Shown here in pieces: positions 32,931-40,175 of a stretch of DNA of 40,175 bases (position 1 is the stretch's first letter; the number at the start of each line of letters is the position of its first letter). The notes below the pieces were generated by a model, which saw nothing but the letters and a program-made list of their open reading frames with translations, was not told where the DNA came from and made no database searches. A program made the translations under genes and the position numbers. The DNA lies in NCBI GenBank assembly GCA_028278425.1, contig JANQEJ010000019.1, positions 1 to 40,175 on the forward strand, written 5' to 3'. Origin of the DNA: Planctomycetota bacterium (GTDB taxonomy: Bacteria > Planctomycetota > UBA1135 > GCA-002686595).

Positions 32931-33926
32931 ATGGCTGATCGGTATCGGTTGCGCTCCGCGCTGCCGGAGGACGGCGACGAGCTCACCGCGCTCTTCAACG
33001 CCGTGTTCCGCCGCAACGGCTCGCCCGAGCCGCCGCGCCCCGAGGAGCACTGGCGCTGGAAGTACGTCGACAACGGGATCGGCTCGCACTCGTCCATCGC
33101 GGCCCGCGAGGACGGCGGCATCGTCGGGCACGTCGGCGGTCTCCCCTTTCCGACGTGGTGCCGGGGAAGCGTGCGCACGACGAACCAGTCGGTCGACAAC
33201 ATGGTCGACCCGGGCGACCGCCGCGGCCTGAAGCGCGTCGGCATCTTCGCGCGCCTCGTCAACCACTGGGTGGAGAGCTACTTCGGCGCCGACCGCGACT
33301 TCCTCGCCTGGGGCTTCCCGAGCCCCGAGAACTTCCGCATCGGCCAGAAGTTCTCGAAGTACTTCCTCGTGCGGCCGGTCAACGCGCTCGTGCACGAGAA
33401 GCCCGGCGCCATTCCGCTCGACCACCCGGGGCTCGAGGCGCGCGTCGTCGAGCGCTTCGGCGCCGACGTCGACGCGCTCTGGGAGCGCTGTCGGGACCGG
33501 ATCGAGATCGGCGTGGTGCGCGACGCGCGCCACCTGAACTGGCGCTACGCGGAGCACCCGCGGCGGCCCTACCGGCTGATCGAGGCGCGCGACGCGAGCG
33601 GGGTGCGCGGCGTCGCCGTCACGCGCGAGGGCGGCATGGCGGACGACGCGGTGATGCTGATGGACTGGCTCGTCCCCGAGGACGACGAAGAGGCCGCGCG
33701 CGCCCTGCTCGCCGCCGCCGCCCGCCACGCGGCCGAGCTCGACGCCGGCGCGGTCACCGCCTGGTTCCCGGAGGGGCTCTCCTGGCTCCGCCGCTTCCAG
33801 CTCGCGGGCTTCCTGGTGCAGCCGTCGCCGCACATCCTCGTGGCGCGGTCGTGGGACCGCTCCGTGACGATCGAAGACCTGCGCCGCGCGTTCTATTCGA
33901 CCGCGGGCGACATGGACTTCTACTAG
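32931..33926 (+). CDS. GNAT-fold acyltransferase-like protein
   Basis: A 331-residue cytoplasmic protein. The N-terminus 'YRLRSALPEDGDELTALFNA' and the following 'HWRWKY', 'GIVGHVGGLPF' and 'VDPGDRRG' blocks match the acetyl-CoA-binding half of GNAT enzymes, with an equivalent of the Q/RxxGxG/A loop at 'DRRGLKRVG'. The second half repeats a GNAT-like pattern ('RHLNWRYAEHP..PYRLI'), as in proteins with two GNAT domains found in polysaccharide clusters. Acceptor unknown. It lies 9 bases after the CHRD gene and is convergent with the radical SAM gene. Confidence 0.75.
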   Translation: MADRYRLRSALPEDGDELTALFNAVFRRNGSPEPPRPEEHWRWKYVDNGIGSHSSIAAREDGGIVGHVGGLPFPTWCRGSVRTTNQSVDNMVDPGDRRGLKRVGIFARLVNHWVESYFGADRDFLAWGFPSPENFRIGQKFSKYFLVRPVNALVHEKPGAIPLDHPGLEARVVERFGADVDALWERCRDRIEIGVVRDARHLNWRYAEHPRRPYRLIEARDASGVRGVAVTREGGMADDAVMLMDWLVPEDDEEAARALLAAAARHAAELDAGAVTAWFPEGLSWLRRFQLAGFLVQPSPHILVARSWDRSVTIEDLRRAFYSTAGDMDFY

Positions 33927-33932
33927 CGCGCG

Positions 33933-35540
33933 CTACGTGCTGCGGTGCACGCCGCTGACGAGCACGAGCGGCCGCGGCTCGGCCGCCTGGCGCTTGCGCG
34001 CACGCCGGGCCTCGCCCCAGGCGTAGAAGGGCTGCACGCGCGACAGCCGGTGGCGCAGCCACCGCGCGCGCGTCCGCAGGCGGTTCCACTGGAACGCGAT
34101 CCACCAATCGGCGCGAACGCGGAAGAGCCGGCGCTCGTAGCGGAACCGGCACCACGCGCGCAGCCGGTCGAAGAGCGGGCCGAGCAGGGGATTCGCCGGC
34201 CGGCCGGCACCGTAGGCCGTGTAGAAGTACCAAGCGATCGCCTTGTGCTTGTGGCGCCACTCGCGGAACACGGAGCGCGGCGGGCTCTCGTAGTACCACG
34301 GGTGCTCGAGGTAGAGCGGCTGGAGCCGGCCGTGCTCCGCGAGCGTGCGCGGCTCGGTCAGAAGACCTCCCTCGACGAGCTTCCGCCACAGCTCCGTGCC
34401 CGGCGCGGGCATGAACATGTACCAGCAAACGTCCATGTCGGGCTGCTCCGCGTGGACGCGCTTCAGGGTCTCGAGCGAGCGCACGAGCGAATCCGGGTCC
34501 TCGCCGGGAAGCCCGACCATGAAGTTGAGCGAGACGTGCAGCCCGGCCTTCCTGAACCGCGCGGCGCACTCGTAGACGTCCGACACGTCCACGTCCTTCA
34601 GGATCAGGTCGGCCACCTCCTGGTCGCCGGTCTCGTAGCCGACGTTCACGCTCCCGCAGCCGGACCGCGCGAGCAGCGCGAGCTCGTCGTCGTCGAGCGC
34701 CATCACCTGGTCGAGGCGCCCGTTGGAGTGCCACTTCAGCCCGACCCGGGCATCGATGAGGCGCCGCGCCAGGTCGACGACGCGCTCGCGCGAGGTGAAG
34801 AAGTTGTCGTCGAGGAAGAGGATCGTGTCGATGCCGCGTCCCTTGAGGAGGCGCAACTGCTCGACGACGGTCTCGTTGCGCAGCGGCTTGAACGTGCGCG
34901 TGTATGCCGGGATGCCGCAGAACTCGCAGCGGTGGGGGCAGCCGTAGCTCGAGACGTAGTTCACCGCGCCGAGCCGCGCGAGGTACGGATCGAAGTCGCG
35001 GATCAGGTCGTAGGGGAGCGGTCCCTCCGCCGGCTCCTCGAGCGGCGCGTCCGGGTTGCGACGCAAGCCGCCCTCGCCGTCGCGCCAGGACACGCCGGCG
35101 ATGCCGTCGAGGTCGCGTCCCTCCTCGAGCCGGCGCGCGATCGCGAGCGCCTGCGCCTCGCCCCGGCCGCGGACGACGACGTCGACGAAGCCCGCCGCGT
35201 CGTCCGCCTCGTACAAGTGCGCCATCAAGGTCGGATTCCAGCCGCCGAACACGCGCGGCACGCCCGGCCAGAGCGCGCCGACCCGCTTCGCGATCGCGAC
35301 GGCGGAGCGGATCGTGTAGCCGCCGATGACGCTGATCCCGACGTACAGGGGGCGCGGCATCTCGCGCAGCTCGTCGAGCGGCCGGCGGGTCACGTTCTCG
35401 TCGAGGACGCGCACGTCGTAGCCCGCGGCGACCAGCGGCCGCGCGACGGTGAGCACCGCGAGCGGGAGTCCGAGGAGCTTCTCCTCGTCCGGCCAGTCGG
35501 GCTCGGCGCGCGGGTAGATCAGGACGATGGTCCGGGACAT
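33933..35540 (-). CDS. B12-binding-type radical SAM protein
   Basis: A 535-residue protein. Residues 1-130 form a Rossmann-like cobalamin-binding domain ('IVLIYPRAEPD', 'VGISVIGG', 'FGGWNPT'), although the DxHxxG histidine loop is not evident. The radical SAM domain begins at 'SSYGCPHRCEFCG', with cluster ligands Cys201, Cys205 and Cys208, followed by 'FLDDNFF' and 'GYETGDQEV'. Residues 430-535 are basic and aromatic and not recognised. Proteins of this class carry out methylations or carbon rearrangements of lipids, cofactors and natural products; the substrate here is unknown. The upstream 418 bases hold a large foldback repeat. Confidence 0.9.
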   Translation of the reverse strand: MSRTIVLIYPRAEPDWPDEEKLLGLPLAVLTVARPLVAAGYDVRVLDENVTRRPLDELREMPRPLYVGISVIGGYTIRSAVAIAKRVGALWPGVPRVFGGWNPTLMAHLYEADDAAGFVDVVVRGRGEAQALAIARRLEEGRDLDGIAGVSWRDGEGGLRRNPDAPLEEPAEGPLPYDLIRDFDPYLARLGAVNYVSSYGCPHRCEFCGIPAYTRTFKPLRNETVVEQLRLLKGRGIDTILFLDDNFFTSRERVVDLARRLIDARVGLKWHSNGRLDQVMALDDDELALLARSGCGSVNVGYETGDQEVADLILKDVDVSDVYECAARFRKAGLHVSLNFMVGLPGEDPDSLVRSLETLKRVHAEQPDMDVCWYMFMPAPGTELWRKLVEGGLLTEPRTLAEHGRLQPLYLEHPWYYESPPRSVFREWRHKHKAIAWYFYTAYGAGRPANPLLGPLFDRLRAWCRFRYERRLFRVRADWWIAFQWNRLRTRARWLRHRLSRVQPFYAWGEARRARKRQAAEPRPLVLVSGVHRST

Positions 35541-35550
35541 CGATACTCCG

Positions 35551-35556
35551 ATGATA
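35551..35556 (-). promoter_or_regulatory. -10 hexamer TATCAT of the radical SAM gene
   Basis: On the minus strand TATCAT ends 10 nt before ATG 35540. GGAG lies between them, so it could also be read as a very short leader. Confidence 0.35.
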
Positions 35557-35681
35557 GGCGACTACAGCGGCCGAAGCGGGTGCGGCGCCGGAGAAGCGGT
35601 GTTGGGGCGGAGAGCGTCGCGGCGTGACGTTCGCTCCGGGGCGTTGTGCGCTGAACGTCGACCTGGGACCACGGAGGGAAC

Positions 35682-35943
35682 CGGAGATCGCGGAGCCCGG
35701 AGGTTTAACACGGAGAAGGAACGGAGTTATCGGAGATCTCGGAGATCGGAGTCTTGCGGAGTCCGCCTCCGCGAGGTGTACGGTTCCTGACCGTTCCAAC
35801 CGACCGTGACGTCATCTTGCGGAGACTTGGAGCGGTCAGAAACGGAACATCACGCGGAGACGTGCACCGTAGATTCCGATCTCCGAGATCTCCGATAACT
35901 CCGTTCCTTCTCCGTGTTAAACCTCCGGGCTCCGCGATCTCCG
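35682..35943. repeat. Large foldback element with 69-bp perfect inverted arms
   Basis: Arm 35682-35750 is the exact reverse complement of 35875-35943. Pairing continues imperfectly outward to about 35664 and 35960, and inward by a few bases. The 124-base centre holds a second, imperfect hairpin (35781-35798 with 35828-35845, 15 of 18 matches). The pentamer CGGAG occurs ten times from 35672 to 35757 at 7-13 base intervals, and its complement is mirrored in the other arm. No ORF, transposase or target duplication is visible. It fills the gap between the ABC and radical SAM genes. Confidence 0.93.
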
Positions 35944-35958
35944 TTCTCCTCCGCGGTC

Positions 35959-37167
35959 TCAACCCTCCCGGGGCGGCGGAAGCTCGCGCGCCTTCCACGC
36001 ATGGCGCGGCACGAAGACGCCGACGTCGCTCCAGTTGCTGCGCACGACGAGCTTTCGGTCGAGCATGTGCTCGTGGTAGCGGTGCACGCCGTGCCCGTCC
36101 ATCAGCCAGATCGGCACGAGGAACGAGCCCGAAAGGAGCTGAAGCTCCGGCAGCTCGAGCACGCTGCAACCCTCCGCGCCGGTGAGCTCGAAGCCGTCCA
36201 TGTGCGTGGCCATGCCCGCGGCGAGCGTGAGGTCCTGCCGCTGGAAACCGGCGGCGACGTGGATGCGCGTCCCCTCGGGCTTCGGGTTCGCCCACCACAC
36301 GCGGATCTCGATCGAGTCGCCGCTCTCGATCTCGTACACCTCCCGATCGGTGCCGAGGCGGTAGATGCGCGCGTCGACGATGCGCGGCTCGCCGGCGGCG
36401 CCGCCGTTCCGTGCGGGCGGCGGCAGGTCGTCGGGCTCGCGGCTCTGGAAGGCGTAGTAGGCGTTGGTGACGTCCGCCGCGTCGCCGGCGGCCTCGGTGC
36501 GGCCGTTCCGCAGCCAGATCGCCTCCTCGCAGAGCTGGCGGATCTCGTACAGGCTGTGGCTGCAGAAGAGGATCGTCTTGTTGCGCTTCTTCAGGTCGTA
36601 GATGCGGTCGATGCACTTCTTCTGAAAGGTGATGTCGCCGACCGCGAACACCTCGTCGAGGATCAGGACGTCCGGGTCGAGCGTCATCGCGACGCTGAAG
36701 CCGAGCCGCATCGCCATGCCCGACGAATAGGTGCGCAGGGGCTCGTCCAGGAAGTCGCCCAGCTCCGCGAAGTCCGCGATCTCTTCCTGCTTCCGGCGCA
36801 TCTCCTCGCGCGTGTAGCCGAGCATGACGCCGTTCAAGACGATGTTGGCGCGCCCCGACATGTCGGGGTGGCAGCCCGCGCCGAGGTCGAGCAGGCTCGT
36901 CACCCGTCCCGCGGTGCGGAAACGCCCCTCCGTCGGCGCGGTCGTGCCCGACAGGATGCGCAGCAGCGTCGACTTCCCCGCGCCGTTCGCGCCGCAGATG
37001 CCGAGCCCCGCCCCGCGCCCGATCGCGAGGTCGACCCCGCGCAGCGCCCAGAACTCGTGGTGGCCGCGCACGGCCCCCAGCGTCGCCGTCTCGAGCACCC
37101 GCCGCGCCGGGCTGGTGTAGAGCCGGTAGAGCTTGCCGAGCCGCTGCGCTTCGACGCCGGGCGTCAT
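35959..37167 (-). CDS. ABC transporter ATPase for polysaccharide export, Wzt-like
   Basis: A 402-residue protein from ATG 37167. Walker A is GANGAGKS (59-66), the signature YSSGM is at 147-151, Walker B is DVLILDE (166-172) and the switch His is His204. The 'GCHPDMSGRANIVLNG' segment is typical of O-antigen/teichoic acid exporters (Wzt, TagH). Residues about 250-402 form a C-terminal beta-sandwich like Wzt-C, which in O-antigen systems recognises the modified chain end. The partner permease (Wzm) is not in the window. The upstream in-frame extension is rejected because a TACCAT hexamer ends 6 nt before ATG 37167. Confidence 0.93.
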   Translation of the reverse strand: MTPGVEAQRLGKLYRLYTSPARRVLETATLGAVRGHHEFWALRGVDLAIGRGAGLGICGANGAGKSTLLRILSGTTAPTEGRFRTAGRVTSLLDLGAGCHPDMSGRANIVLNGVMLGYTREEMRRKQEEIADFAELGDFLDEPLRTYSSGMAMRLGFSVAMTLDPDVLILDEVFAVGDITFQKKCIDRIYDLKKRNKTILFCSHSLYEIRQLCEEAIWLRNGRTEAAGDAADVTNAYYAFQSREPDDLPPPARNGGAAGEPRIVDARIYRLGTDREVYEIESGDSIEIRVWWANPKPEGTRIHVAAGFQRQDLTLAAGMATHMDGFELTGAEGCSVLELPELQLLSGSFLVPIWLMDGHGVHRYHEHMLDRKLVVRSNWSDVGVFVPRHAWKARELPPPREG

Positions 37168-37173
37168 GGCTCC

Positions 37174-37179
37174 ATGGTA
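37174..37179 (-). promoter_or_regulatory. -10 hexamer TACCAT of the ABC ATPase gene
   Basis: On the minus strand TACCAT is followed by 6 nt (GGAGCC) and ATG 37167, a leaderless geometry. Confidence 0.45.
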
Positions 37180-37228
37180 CTTGCCGTTCCCGTTGAACCC
37201 GCGGCGGCCGCGCGCGATCCTCTCCCCC

Positions 37229-37906
37229 GTGTTCCGGCGACTCTTCGGCTCCGCACCGCTCGACCGCACGGCCTGCGTCGGGCTCGTCGCGGCCGCCCTG
37301 GCCGGGGTCGCCGGGGCGCTGCCGCGCGCCGGCGGCGAGCCCGACCCGTTCGCGCTGCTCGCGTGGCTCGTGCTGCTCGCGCCGGCGGCGGGCTTCGTCT
37401 GCGGGTCGTTCGGCGTGCGCCTCTACCCGTGGGGGCTCGCCGTTCCCGGCGTGTGGATGCTCGTGCTCGTGCAGGTCGACCTCGCGTCGGAGCGCGACAT
37501 GGTCCAGCCCCTTTGGCCCGGGCTGCTCTGGACCGGGCTCTTCGCCGCCGGGCTCGGCGCCGGGACGCGGTTCCCCGGACGTCCCTGGGCCGGCGCGGGG
37601 CTCTTGCTCCTTCTCGCGCTCGCCGCCGCGGGCGTTGGCATCCAGGGCGGGCTCGCGCTTGGCGACGCCGCCTGGGCGCGCGAGCATCCGACGCTCGGCG
37701 CGTGGTTGCTGGAGGTCTCGCCCCTCGCCTGGGCCTTCGACGCGGCGGCCTGGGACTGGATCCACGCGAACCCCGTCGCGTACCGCTTGTCGGGCGTGGA
37801 ATGGATTCCGCGCGAGCCCTGGAAAGGCAGGCTTGCGGGGCCCGCCGTGCTTGTGTTGGGATGCGCCGTCGCCGGGCTCGTATCCGCCCTCGCCCGCAAG
37901 CGCTAG
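37229..37906 (+). CDS. Multi-pass membrane protein of unknown function
   Basis: A protein of 225 residues from GTG 37229 (246 if ATG 37166 is used). About five hydrophobic helices can be seen, interrupted by a short soluble segment with 'WDWIHANPVAY' and 'WIPREPWKG' before the last helix. There is no recognised family. GTG 37229 is preferred because ATG 37166 overlaps the divergent ABC start and adds a Pro/Arg-rich leader. The NIL gene follows 3 bases after the stop. Confidence 0.7.
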   Translation: MFRRLFGSAPLDRTACVGLVAAALAGVAGALPRAGGEPDPFALLAWLVLLAPAAGFVCGSFGVRLYPWGLAVPGVWMLVLVQVDLASERDMVQPLWPGLLWTGLFAAGLGAGTRFPGRPWAGAGLLLLLALAAAGVGIQGGLALGDAAWAREHPTLGAWLLEVSPLAWAFDAAAWDWIHANPVAYRLSGVEWIPREPWKGRLAGPAVLVLGCAVAGLVSALARKR

Positions 37907-37909
37907 ACC

Positions 37910-38161
37910 ATGGCCGTCCGCAAGTACTTCTGCACCTTCCCGCAGCATCTCATCAAGGAACCGATCATCAGCCACACGCTGAACGCGGAGTTCGGCGTGA
38001 TCCCGAACATCCGCGCCGCGAGCATCAACGAGCAGATCGCGCTCATCGCCGTGGAGATCGAGGGACCGCTGGAGAAGATCGAGGAGTCGGTGGTCTTCCT
38101 GCGCGAGCGGGGCGTCACGGTCGAGGAGATCAAGGACGAGGACCCTCCGACGTCGCTTTAG
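37910..38161 (+). CDS. NIL-domain protein
   Basis: An 83-residue protein that is almost entirely a NIL domain, the ferredoxin-like fold found at the C-terminus of MetN methionine transporters and in some ferredoxins. The core 'FCTFPQHLIKEPIISHTL' plus 'FGVIPNIRAASIN' and 'GPLEKIEESVVFLRERGV' matches the domain. Free-standing NIL proteins are usual beside ligand-sensing or Fe-S genes; here no such partner is adjacent. The ATG is 3 bases after the membrane-protein stop, so the two are co-transcribed. Confidence 0.88.
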   Translation: MAVRKYFCTFPQHLIKEPIISHTLNAEFGVIPNIRAASINEQIALIAVEIEGPLEKIEESVVFLRERGVTVEEIKDEDPPTSL

Positions 38162-38180
38162 CGCCCTCGCGCCGGGCCTT

Positions 38181-39941
38181 CTGGTCGCGGCCGCCTGCGC
38201 TTCGTTTCCCGACGTCTTCGAGGGCGAGCGCTGGCCGACCCCGGCCCGCGGCGTCGTCGTCGCGGAGCACCCGCTCGCCTCGGCGGTCGGCCGCGACGTG
38301 CTCGAGGCGGGGGGAAACGCGGTCGACGCCGCCGTCGCGACCGCCTTCGCCCTCGCGGTCGTCTACCCCGAGGCCGGCAACCTCGGCGGCGGAGGCTTCG
38401 CGATCTACGTGCCGCACGACCGCGAGGCCAAGGCGCTCGCGATCGACTTCCGCGAGACCGCGCCGGCCGGCCTGACCGCCGAGGCGTTCCTCGACGAGAA
38501 CGGCGAGGTCGTGCCCGAGCGCTCGCGCTGGACGCACCTCGGGGTGGGGGTGCCGGGCTCGGTGGCGGGCCTGCACAAGCTGCACGCCCTCGGCGGCGGG
38601 CTGCTTCCGTGGGAAGACGTCGTCGAGCCGGCGATCCGGCTCGCGCGCGAGGGCTTCCGCGTCGACGGCTGGCTCGCGAAGCGGCTCCGCGACGAGAAGC
38701 TGCGCGCGCGCCTGGACCAGGGGATGAGCCGGGCGATCTTCTACCCCGACGGCGAGCCACTGCGCGGCGACGACCTCCTCGTGCAGGAGGAGCTCGCGCG
38801 GACGCTCGAGCGCATCGCCCTCGAGGGCCCGGCCGGCTTCTACACCGGCCCGACCGCCGACGCGGTCGCGGTCGAGATCCTGTCGCACGGCGGCGTGATG
38901 ACCCTGAAGGACCTCGCCGGCTACGAGCCGGAGGAGCGCGAGCCGCTGCGCGGCTGGTTCCGCGGCAAGGAGATCATCACGATGCCGCCGCCCAGCTCCG
39001 GGGGGATCGTGCTGCTCCAGGTGCTCTCGATCCTCGACGGCTTCCCGCTCGACCAGGAGCGCGAGGCCACGGTCGCCGACCGCGCCGGCCGCGGGACGCC
39101 GGATCCGGTGGGGCTCTCCGGACGCGCCGTCCACTGGTGGATCGAGGCGATGCGCCGCGCGTATGCGGACCGCGCGGAGCACATGGGCGATCCGGACTTC
39201 TATCCGGTGCCGACCGACGAGCTCCTGGATCCGTCGTGGATCGCGCAGCGGCGGATCTCGATCGGGGAGCGGGCGAACACGGGGGTCGGTCCGATGCCGA
39301 GCGACGACGGGGATGCGGAGGACGGCAACACGACGCACCTCTCGGTGCTCGACGGCGAGGGGAACGCGGTCAGCCTGACGACGACGCTCAACGCGGCGTT
39401 CGGAACGGGGATCATGGTTCCGGGCGCGGGGTTCTTCCTGAACAACGAGCTCGACGACTTCGCGGTGCAGGCGGGTGCGCCGAACCTCTACGGGCTGGTC
39501 GGCGGCGACGCCAACGCGGTGGAGCCGCGCAAGCGCCCGCTGTCGTCGATGACCCCGACGGTGCTGCGCGACGGCGGGAACGTCGTGACGATGGTGGTCG
39601 GCGCGAGGGGTGGCCCGCGGATCATCTCGGCGGTCATCGAGGTCATCCTGCGCTGCGAGGTTTACGGGCAGAGCGTCGAGGATGCGGTGCGCGCTCCGCG
39701 GGTGCACCAGCAGTGGAAGCCGTCGTGGACGCGGATCGAAGCCGGCTGGGACGCGGTGTTGCTCCAGGACCTGCGCAACCGCGGCCAGGAGCTGCGAGAG
39801 CTCAAGGGCGGCGCGAGCGTCCAGGCGATCCGGCTGGACGAGCCGGGGGGAGAGCCGATGGGCTTCAGCGATCCGCGGTCGGGTGGAGCGGCGGCTCCGG
39901 TGGGGCGGGCCATGGCGACGCCGGCGGTTCCGGAGGGGTGA
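38181..39941 (+). CDS. ggt: Gamma-glutamyltransferase, probable lipoprotein; start unclear
   Basis: A periplasmic/secreted Ntn hydrolase that splits gamma-glutamyl bonds, as in glutathione. The N-terminal block 'VVVAEHPLASAVGRDVL' runs into 'EAGGNAVDAAVATAFALAV', the autoprocessing Thr is encoded at 39330 in 'DGNTTHLSVLD', and 'PLSSMTPT' and 'GARGGPRI' complete the family pattern. Homology extends upstream of the first canonical codon (GTG 38298). The same frame before that encodes 'RRRFSALAPGLLVAAAC', a credible lipoprotein signal, but contains no ATG, GTG or TTG; CTG 38181 is the only near-cognate codon. Either a non-standard start or a sequence error is present. Confidence 0.9.
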   Translation: MVAAACASFPDVFEGERWPTPARGVVVAEHPLASAVGRDVLEAGGNAVDAAVATAFALAVVYPEAGNLGGGGFAIYVPHDREAKALAIDFRETAPAGLTAEAFLDENGEVVPERSRWTHLGVGVPGSVAGLHKLHALGGGLLPWEDVVEPAIRLAREGFRVDGWLAKRLRDEKLRARLDQGMSRAIFYPDGEPLRGDDLLVQEELARTLERIALEGPAGFYTGPTADAVAVEILSHGGVMTLKDLAGYEPEEREPLRGWFRGKEIITMPPPSSGGIVLLQVLSILDGFPLDQEREATVADRAGRGTPDPVGLSGRAVHWWIEAMRRAYADRAEHMGDPDFYPVPTDELLDPSWIAQRRISIGERANTGVGPMPSDDGDAEDGNTTHLSVLDGEGNAVSLTTTLNAAFGTGIMVPGAGFFLNNELDDFAVQAGAPNLYGLVGGDANAVEPRKRPLSSMTPTVLRDGGNVVTMVVGARGGPRIISAVIEVILRCEVYGQSVEDAVRAPRVHQQWKPSWTRIEAGWDAVLLQDLRNRGQELRELKGGASVQAIRLDEPGGEPMGFSDPRSGGAAAPVGRAMATPAVPEG

Positions 39942-39944
39942 CGG

Positions 39945-39986
39945 ACCGCAGCGATGGGGGGGACGGTCTCGCCGGATCGCTGCGGT
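39945..39986 (+). terminator. Hairpin downstream of gamma-glutamyltransferase
   Basis: ACCGCAGCGAT (39945-39955) pairs perfectly with ATCGCTGCGGT (39976-39986) across a 20-nt loop, starting 4 bases after the stop codon. No U-tract follows. Confidence 0.6.
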
Positions 39987-40129
39987 GCGGTCGGTGACGC
40001 TCTCGCCGCGGTCGAACAGGTGGAAGGGGCGGCGCTCGGCTCCGTTCGGGACGGAGGTGCGGGGGAGTTTGCCGGCGTCGTTTCTTCCCTCAGCGCCGCC
40101 CCGCGAGCGCCACTGCGCGAGCCCGCGGA
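39987..40129. other. No gene recognised
   Basis: This stretch holds no convincing coding frame. A 67-codon frame from 39954 to 40157 lacks a ribosome binding site and overlaps both flanking hairpins. Confidence 0.5.
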
Positions 40130-40155
40130 AAAGTGGCCCGTCCTCGGGCCGCTTT
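40130..40155. terminator. Rho-independent terminator-like hairpin
   Basis: AAAGTGGCCCG (40130-40140) pairs with CGGGCCGCTTT (40145-40155; one T:G wobble) around the loop TCCT. On the minus strand the stem is followed by TTTT, suggesting it ends a minus-strand gene beyond the window. Confidence 0.6.
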
Positions 40156-40175
40156 GACGCGTGAGGACCGCGAGC

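Noticed and set aside
35672..35761. Possible CRISPR array from the CGGAG repeats
   Set aside because: Units are only 5-6 bases at irregular 7-13 base spacing, with no long repeat and spacer alternation and no cas genes. The dominant structure is an inverted repeat.
35705..37975. 756-codon minus-strand open frame running through the foldback repeat
   Set aside because: It overlaps the Wzt-like ATPase in another frame, and its open character comes from repeat and GC-rich sequence; there is no domain.
39954..40157. 67-codon plus-strand open frame after gamma-glutamyltransferase
   Set aside because: It has no ribosome binding site or recognisable feature, and it overlaps two hairpins that look like terminators.

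Overview
The window is about 40 kb of very GC-rich, densely packed bacterial DNA. It most resembles a member of Planctomycetota, and I favour the marine lineages around Saltatorellus and Rohdeia, but that is inference. The grounds are the number of large secreted proteins (FG-GAP, CHRD, IPT and collagen-like), a recurring secreted C-terminal domain ending in (S/G)NA(V/L)(E/K)V, a collagen-like protein with a fibre-type N-terminal domain, DUF1570-like HExxH proteins, sulfatase-like enzymes and many lipoproteins. No phage, insertion sequence or CRISPR array is visible.

Layout. 1-6.4 kb holds a partial gene with a GNAT-like region, a secreted beta-lactamase-fold serine hydrolase, a secreted protein with a degenerate peptidase fold, an M48 metalloprotease lipoprotein diverging from a broken small lipoprotein, and a DUF3313 lipoprotein. 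6.5-6.7 kb holds the wreck of an ECF sigma factor. 6.8-9.0 kb is a two-gene unit for an IPT-domain secreted protein and a collagen-like protein. 9.0-12.3 kb holds small envelope proteins, a periplasmic protein with a Trp-Gly tail and a potassium channel. 12.4-18.1 kb is a complete tripartite RND efflux operon (outer-membrane factor, adaptor, pump) with overlapping start and stop codons. 18.1-23.7 kb holds a Cys-containing secreted protein, a frameshifted HExxH protein, a sulfatase-superfamily lipoprotein and an FG-GAP protein.

23.8-26.9 kb is a metabolic run: KDPG aldolase, a PLP-dependent amino-acid decarboxylase and a FabH-type ketoacyl synthase. 26.8-37.2 kb is rich in genes for envelope glycan modification and export: an MBOAT acyltransferase with its SGNH partner (preceded by a remnant of another MBOAT gene), a CDP-glycerol-transferase-like enzyme, a GNAT protein, a radical SAM protein and a Wzt-like ABC ATPase. 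Interspersed are a CHRD protein, tRNA-Cys and a large foldback repeat. 37.2-40.2 kb holds a membrane protein, a NIL-domain protein and a gamma-glutamyltransferase.

Two signals run across the window. First, many genes have a TANNNT hexamer ending 6-7 nt before the start codon, which implies widespread leaderless transcription. Second, three secreted proteins appear to share one C-terminal domain. Several genes are broken by single-base frameshifts; these may be true decay or assembly errors, and sequence alone cannot tell.
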